Assembly: GCF_002422095.1 (NCBI RefSeq)
Contig: NZ_DITB01000101.1
Coordinates: forward strand, 1 to 9,717
Origin: Flavobacterium sp. UBA6195
GTDB lineage: Bacteria > Bacteroidota > Bacteroidia > Flavobacteriales > Flavobacteriaceae
Reading direction: 5' to 3'
Length of the DNA: 9,717 nucleotides
Under the pieces are notes generated by a model that did no database searches, had not been told where the DNA came from, and saw only the letters and a program-made list of their open reading frames with translations. The translations under genes and the position numbers were made by a program. Shown here in pieces: positions 6,350-9,717 of this stretch (the first letter of the stretch is position 1; each line of letters opens with the position of its first letter).

Positions 6350-7168
6350 TTATTTTAATTTACTGACTAATTTTATACACTCCACTGCTTCTTTTACATC
6401 ATGAACTCGGAGAATTTTAGCTCCTTTTTGTAAAGCGATTGTATTCAAAACCGAAGTTCCATTCAAAGCTTCTTGTGGCGAACTCTCTAAAACTTTATAA
6501 ATCATCGATTTTCTGGAAACTCCTACTAATATTGGCAATTCTAACATTTCGAACAACTCCATTTTATGCAACACTTCGTAATTCTGTTCCAATGTTTTGG
6601 CAAAACCAAATCCAGGATCAATCACAATATCCGAAATTCCGAAGCTTCTCGCCTTTTGAATACGCTCCGAAAAATAGAAAATCATTTCTTTTACAATGTC
6701 GTTGTAATCGGTTAGACTTTGCATCGTTTGCGGATTGCCTCGCATGTGCATCATGATGTATGGCACTTTCAATTCGGCAACGGTTTCCAACATTTTATCA
6801 TCTAACAAACCTGCTGCAATGTCATTTACCATCGCAACTCCATGTTCTACCGAAGCTTTCGCAACTTGAGCTCGAAATGTATCTACCGATAAAATAATAT
6901 TAGGAAACGTTTCAACCAATGATTTCACAATCGGAACCAAACGTTTGATTTCTTCTTCTTCCGAGACAAATTCGGCACTTGGCTTACTCGAATAGGCACC
7001 AATATCAATAAAATCAGCACCTTCCGACAGCATTTTATCTACTTGATGAATAATCGAATTGATTTCTTTGTGCTTGCCACCATCGTAAAACGAATTAGGC
7101 GTCACATTTAAAATCCCCATGACCTTTGGAGTTGATAAATCGATTAAATTTCCGTTGCAATTAATCAT
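6350..7168 (-). CDS. folP: Dihydropteroate synthase
   Basis: The 272-residue product carries all the DHPS blocks on a TIM barrel: MGILNVTPNSFYDGG (17-31), FIDIGAYSSKP (53-63), SVDTF (94-98), VNDIAAG (114-120), MMHMRGNP (139-146), IDPGFGFAKT (183-192), GVSRKS (216-221) and RVHD (254-257). It condenses p-aminobenzoate with dihydropterin pyrophosphate to dihydropteroate in the cytosol and is the sulfonamide target. Loop 2 reads S61-K62 where E. coli has T62-R63; I believe K is usual in flavobacteria and do not read it as resistance. The region before the ATG holds 7-bp TGAACAC repeats instead of a ribosome binding site. It is divergent from the DUF1599 gene and cotranscribed with the lipoprotein gene. 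Confidence 0.97.
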   Translation of the reverse strand: MINCNGNLIDLSTPKVMGILNVTPNSFYDGGKHKEINSIIHQVDKMLSEGADFIDIGAYSSKPSAEFVSEEEEIKRLVPIVKSLVETFPNIILSVDTFRAQVAKASVEHGVAMVNDIAAGLLDDKMLETVAELKVPYIMMHMRGNPQTMQSLTDYNDIVKEMIFYFSERIQKARSFGISDIVIDPGFGFAKTLEQNYEVLHKMELFEMLELPILVGVSRKSMIYKVLESSPQEALNGTSVLNTIALQKGAKILRVHDVKEAVECIKLVSKLK

Positions 7169-7170
7169 AA

Positions 7171-7198
7171 GTGTTCAGTGTTCAGTTTTAAGTGTTCA
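7171..7198 (+). repeat. 7-bp GTGTTCA tandem repeat abutting the folP start
   Basis: Four 7-base units run in phase: GTGTTCA at 7171-7177 and 7178-7184, a diverged unit at 7185-7191, and GTGTTCA again at 7192-7198. Two looser relatives, TTGTTCA at 7222-7228 and TTGTTCT at 7242-7248, lie out of phase. On the folP strand the unit is TGAACAC and the array ends two bases before the ATG, so it would lie in the folP leader. Confidence 0.7.
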
Positions 7199-7256
7199 GA
7201 GAATAAAAAACATCAAAATCTTTGTTCAGAAACTGTATTCTTTGTTCTTATTTTTT

Positions 7257-7264
7257 TACTTTTG
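7257..7264 (+). promoter_or_regulatory. Candidate -7 element for the DUF1599 gene
   Basis: TACTTTTG is a full match to the Bacteroidota TANNTTTG element, 29 bases ahead of the ATG at 7294. The upstream -33 part is not clear: a CTG at 7233-7235 is at a suitable distance but imperfect. Confidence 0.5.
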
Positions 7265-7276
7265 AAAATTCTCACA

Positions 7277-7284
7277 CAAATATA
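7277..7284 (-). promoter_or_regulatory. Candidate -7 element for folP
   Basis: On the reverse strand this reads TATATTTG, a full match to TANNTTTG. Transcription from here would give a folP leader of roughly 100 bases that includes the GTGTTCA-type array. No convincing -33 element is present, and the site overlaps the DUF1599 leader. Confidence 0.3.
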
Positions 7285-7293
7285 AAGCAAATA

Positions 7294-7833
7294 ATGTCGA
7301 ATACTTCTCAACAATATGATAAAGTTATAGCGGTTTGTCGCGATTTATTTTCAAAAAAAGCACACGATTACGGAACCGCATGGCGTGTTTTACGTTTACC
7401 TTCTTTAACCGATCAAATTTTTATTAAAGCGCAACGAATTCGCAGTTTACAAGAAAACGAAGTGCGTAAAGTGGATGAAGGGGAAGCATCAGAATTCATC
7501 GGAATTATCAATTATTGTGCGATGGCATTGATTCAAATGGAAAAAGGAGTTGCTAGTCAACCTGATATGTCAGCTGATGAAGCCGTTAGATTATACGATG
7601 AAAAAATAGCTGAAACCAAAGCCTTAATGGAAAACAAAAATCATGATTATGGCGAAGCTTGGCGCGATATGCGAATCAGTTCGTTAACCGATTTAATCAT
7701 TCAAAAGTTACTTCGTGTGAAGCAAATCGAAGACAACAAAGGTAAAACATTAGTTTCGGAAGGAATTGACGCCAATTACCAAGACATGATTAACTATTCG
7801 GTTTTCGCTTTGATTTTAATGGAAAATAAATAA
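7294..7833 (+). CDS. DUF1599 protein with a duplicated domain
   Basis: The 179-residue cytosolic protein is built from two copies of one domain, residues about 8-84 and 102-179. Each has HDYGxAWR (24-31 and 117-124), SLTD (37-40 and 130-133), a helix ending RI(R/V)-like (IKAQRIR, QKLLRVK), then INY (72-74 and 166-168) and a final ALIxME. This is the DUF1599 family, which I recall being linked to phage nucleotide-modification genes as Nmad1; phage copies are usually single. The biochemical role is unknown; a nucleotide-related role is inference only. In Bacteroidota it commonly precedes the BT_3928-type gene, but here a four-helix-bundle gene lies between them. ATG 7294 is chosen over an upstream TTG at 7222, which lies ahead of the promoter candidate. 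Confidence 0.88.
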   Translation: MSNTSQQYDKVIAVCRDLFSKKAHDYGTAWRVLRLPSLTDQIFIKAQRIRSLQENEVRKVDEGEASEFIGIINYCAMALIQMEKGVASQPDMSADEAVRLYDEKIAETKALMENKNHDYGEAWRDMRISSLTDLIIQKLLRVKQIEDNKGKTLVSEGIDANYQDMINYSVFALILMENK

Positions 7834-7881
7834 CAAGTCGTTAACAGCTTCCTTTTTTTGAATGTTGTATTTTAGCCATTA

Positions 7882-7916
7882 TAAATCCCAAAAAGCAAAT
7901 AACAAAAAACAAATAA
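7882..7916 (+). repeat. Degenerate 7-bp CAAATAA repeats, left flank of the four-helix-bundle gene
   Basis: Five 7-base units in phase fit a CAAATAA-type consensus, with exact copies at 7896-7902 and 7910-7916. The array is the inverted partner of 8341-8375: aligned antiparallel without gaps, 28 of 35 positions match, with units matching 7, 4, 6, 6 and 5 of 7. Between it and the ATG at 7955 the sequence continues A/T-rich with weaker pairing to the other side. Confidence 0.65.
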
Positions 7917-7954
7917 ATCTAAAATTTCAATTTTTTAAATTCAAAAAAATCTAA

Positions 7955-8308
7955 ATGAGTGAAAAAAAATACGATTTGGAAGATAGAACACTAGAATTTG
8001 CAATAGCTTGCAGAATTTACATCGGTAAATTACCCAAGTCAATTTCAAACATCGAAGATTCAAAACAATTAGTTAGAGCATCAGGTTCAATTGGAGCAAA
8101 TTACATCGAAGCCAATGAATCATTGAGTAAAAAAGATTTTGTTTTTAGATTGAAAATTTCTAGAAAAGAAAGTAAAGAAGCAGTTTATTGGTTAAACATT
8201 TTAAACAGAATAAACCCTGAATTAAAATCCGAAACAGAACAACTAATAAAAGAAGGGAAAGAATTAAAATTGATATTTTCTTCTATAATCGAAAAATACA
8301 AAGTATAG
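7955..8308 (+). CDS. Four-helix-bundle protein, 23S rRNA intervening-sequence (IVP) family
   Basis: The 117-residue product shows the hallmark of the family found inside 23S rRNA intervening sequences of Leptospira and others: LVRASGSIGANYIEAN (39-54) followed by a charged helix FRLKISRKESKEAVYWLNIL (64-83), and helices on either side. The family forms compact helical bundles that assemble as pentamers in a solved structure; its function is unknown. Here it is not in rRNA but between the DUF1599 and DoxX-like genes, flanked by inverted 7-bp repeat arrays at 7882-7916 and 8341-8375. The start ATG 7955 follows an A/T-only leader without a ribosome binding site. Position and flanks suggest insertion into an older operon. 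Confidence 0.9.
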   Translation: MSEKKYDLEDRTLEFAIACRIYIGKLPKSISNIEDSKQLVRASGSIGANYIEANESLSKKDFVFRLKISRKESKEAVYWLNILNRINPELKSETEQLIKEGKELKLIFSSIIEKYKV

Positions 8309-8340
8309 AATTTTGGATTTGAAGTTTTAAAATTTGGTCC

Positions 8341-8375
8341 TTATTTGTAATTTATGATTTGCTATTTGTAATTTA
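8341..8375 (+). repeat. Degenerate 7-bp TTATTTG repeats, right flank of the four-helix-bundle gene
   Basis: Five in-phase 7-base units fit a TNATTTR consensus, for example TTATTTG at 8341-8347, CTATTTG at 8362-8368 and TAATTTA at both 8348-8354 and 8369-8375. This is the reverse complement type of the left array at 7882-7916. The array ends eight bases before the ATG of the next gene. The 35 bases inside it (8306-8340) also align with 7917-7951 inverted, at 20 of 35 positions. Confidence 0.65.
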
Positions 8376-8383
8376 AACATACT

Positions 8384-9457
8384 ATGAACTCGAAAAACAT
8401 ATCTTGGATTTTACGCCTAATTATTTCTGCCTTATTTATTGTTTCGGCTGTAGCTAAATTGTATCCATCGCCTTATTTTGCGATTTCCACTTTTGAAGTA
8501 AAACAATTGTATCCATTAGGATTTTCAGAAGGTTTTGCGCCTTATTTCTCGAGAATTTTAATCGGAATTGAATTCGCACTTGGAATTGCTATTTTATTGA
8601 AAGATTACTTAAAAAAAATCACAATTCCAGCTACGATTTTATTGTTAGCGGTTTTCACAATTCACTTAAGTTACACAACTTTCGTTAGTGGAAATGCAGG
8701 AAATTGTGGTTGTTTTGGAGAATTAATTCCAATGACACCTGTTGAGGCTATTATCAAAAATATCATTGCGATTGGATTGTTAATTTGGTTATTCAAAATA
8801 CTACCTGCTGATGGAAAATCGAATTTTTGGTTGTTGAAATCGGTTGCTTTAGGCTGTATTTTAGCGCTTTTTATGGTAGCAACTATTCGACCAGTTGCAG
8901 AAGTTATGGACGAACCAACTTCTGAAATTCAAGACAATTTAGGAGTTGTAGTTGATTCTAGTGGTTTATTAACTATTGAAGAACCAAAAGCAGAAATCAC
9001 AAAGGATACTATTAAAAAAGCAGAAGAAAAGAAAGCCGAAGACGCTCCTAAAAAAGTAAAATCGGGTTATGAAAAATATTTTCCGGGTATTGATACTGAT
9101 AAAAAGATTCTGTGCTACTTTGTGCCGGGTTGCGACCATTGTATGGATACCGCAAAAGAATTGAACGAAATGCGTAAAAAAGATAAGAACTTCCCTCCTA
9201 TTTATGTGATTTTCATGAATGAAGAACCAGAGAAAATTCCAACCTTTTTTGAATTCGCAGGAACGAAATTTCCATACAAAATGATTGATGTGATTCCGTT
9301 TTGGACCGAATTAGGTTCAGGAAAAGACACACCAGGGGTGAAATATTTATGGAATGGTAACGAATTCAAATACTATTACGGCATCAATGAAAATAAATTC
9401 AATAGTAATGAATTCAAAAAAATAATTAAAAAGCCTTATTCGGAATTAAAAAAATAA
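8384..9457 (+). CDS. BT_3928-type membrane protein: DoxX/MauE-like domain fused to a thioredoxin-like domain
   Basis: The 357-residue protein has an N-terminal membrane part with about five hydrophobic segments (roughly 8-26, 56-73, 80-99, 120-139, 147-167), of DoxX/MauE type. It holds a CGCFGE motif (C108, C110) just after the third segment, as in MauE-like proteins. A charged linker (about 195-228, rich in E, K and A) leads to a soluble thioredoxin-like domain (about 230-350) with the redox pair C250-D-H-C253 and a likely cis-proline at P317 (DTPGV). The soluble part should face the periplasm. It probably exchanges electrons between membrane quinone or thiols and periplasmic proteins; this is inferred from the cysteine pairs. 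It ends 3 bases before the TlpA-like gene, so the two are cotranscribed. No separate promoter is seen in front. Confidence 0.87.
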   Translation: MNSKNISWILRLIISALFIVSAVAKLYPSPYFAISTFEVKQLYPLGFSEGFAPYFSRILIGIEFALGIAILLKDYLKKITIPATILLLAVFTIHLSYTTFVSGNAGNCGCFGELIPMTPVEAIIKNIIAIGLLIWLFKILPADGKSNFWLLKSVALGCILALFMVATIRPVAEVMDEPTSEIQDNLGVVVDSSGLLTIEEPKAEITKDTIKKAEEKKAEDAPKKVKSGYEKYFPGIDTDKKILCYFVPGCDHCMDTAKELNEMRKKDKNFPPIYVIFMNEEPEKIPTFFEFAGTKFPYKMIDVIPFWTELGSGKDTPGVKYLWNGNEFKYYYGINENKFNSNEFKKIIKKPYSELKK

Positions 9458-9460
9458 GCT

Positions 9461-9717
9461 ATGAAAAAAATATTTGTTTTAGCAACGATGCTAATCAGCA
9501 CTTTAGGATGTGCACAAAAAGAAGAAACTACTTTTAAAAAAGAAAGTCTTGATTATGTTTTAAAAACAACAAATGATCAGCCAATTACTTTTCAAGAAGT
9601 AGTAAAAAAACATGAAGGAAAGACCATATTTATAGAAATTTGGGCTTCATGGTGTTCGGATTGTATCAAAGCAATGCCAGAAGTAAAAAAAATAAACCAA
9701 ACCTATGGTAAAGATGT
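9461..9717 (+). CDS. TlpA-like thioredoxin-fold lipoprotein, N-terminal part
   Basis: The window edge cuts this gene after 85 codons. The start MKKIFVLATMLISTLGC is a signal peptide with a likely lipid-bearing C17; T and L before G make the lipobox non-canonical but plausible for Bacteroidota. After it, a thioredoxin fold begins: a TIFIEIWASWCSDCIKAMPEV stretch (55-75) holds the W-C-x-x-C site with C65 and C68. TlpA/ResA-type proteins reduce or exchange periplasmic disulfides. The WCSDC site is less common than WCGPC. With the preceding membrane fusion it makes a likely two-protein redox unit. Confidence 0.88.
   Translation, partial: MKKIFVLATMLISTLGCAQKEETTFKKESLDYVLKTTNDQPITFQEVVKKHEGKTIFIEIWASWCSDCIKAMPEVKKINQTYGKD

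Noticed and set aside
6976..6990. Sulfonamide-resistant folP because of S61-K62 in loop 2
   Set aside because: The rest of the enzyme is an ordinary chromosomal DHPS, there is no loop insertion of the Sul type that I can see, and K at this place is probably the lineage norm.
7171..7248. CRISPR-like array or iteron origin near the GTGTTCA repeats
   Set aside because: Units are only 7 bases with no spacers, no cas or rep gene is near, and the neighbours are folP and a housekeeping operon.
7222..7293. Longer DUF1599 start at a TTG at 7222
   Set aside because: The TTG is upstream of the -7 candidate at 7257-7264, and the added residues look like translated leader; ATG 7294 fits the domain start.
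7834..7954. Promoter in front of the four-helix-bundle gene
   Set aside because: A T-run ending in TTTG (7857-7860) and TATTTTAG (7868-7875) do not form a TANNTTTG element with correct spacing.

Overview
The window looks like chromosome from a member of the Bacteroidota, most likely the Flavobacteriaceae (Flavobacterium-like). It is AT-rich and has almost no purine-rich ribosome binding sites. It carries perfect TANNTTTG (-7 type) promoter elements and short Bacteroidota lipoprotein signals. Its gene set (DUF1599, BT_3928-type DoxX/thioredoxin fusion, TlpA-like lipoprotein, folP) is one I associate with this group from memory. No rRNA, tRNA, CRISPR array, transposase or phage structural gene is visible.

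Layout. (1) Bases 1-173 hold the end of a forward LpxL/HtrB-like acyltransferase. It converges on a reverse three-gene operon: a PhnP-like metallo-beta-lactamase-fold hydrolase, a small membrane-anchored protein of unknown function, and a class V aminotransferase/cysteine desulfurase-like enzyme. The two stop codons lie inside one perfect 18-bp-stem palindrome that should act as a two-way terminator. (2) A short divergent promoter region (2957-3063) separates the operon from a forward gene for a conserved 494-residue soluble protein of unknown function. That gene ends in a good terminator and is followed by rlmH. (3) A reverse block reads folP, an ExbD-like lipoprotein gene (3 bases apart), then a small orphan gene. 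(4) From 7257 a forward block reads DUF1599 (duplicated domain), a four-helix-bundle protein of the 23S rRNA intervening-sequence type, a BT_3928-type membrane protein with a thioredoxin end, and a TlpA-like lipoprotein cut by the window edge. From memory of the usual gene order, tpiA may follow.

Most genes are ordinary housekeeping. The signal that gene calling does not explain is a set of degenerate tandem 7-bp repeats in the gaps. Two small accessory genes, the orphan at 5130-5561 and the four-helix-bundle gene at 7955-8308, each sit between two such heptad arrays facing each other as inverted repeats. A third array of different sequence abuts the folP start codon. The units differ in sequence (GGAAG-type, TTATTTG-type, GTGTTCA-type) but share the 7-base period. 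The inference is that heptad arrays bound small gene cassettes or form transcript stems; this has not been tested. The four-helix-bundle gene also appears to split a normally adjacent gene pair.

The rightmost genes together suggest an envelope thiol-redox module: a DoxX/MauE-like membrane domain with a CGC motif, a fused thioredoxin domain with CDHC, and a lipoprotein thioredoxin with WCSDC.
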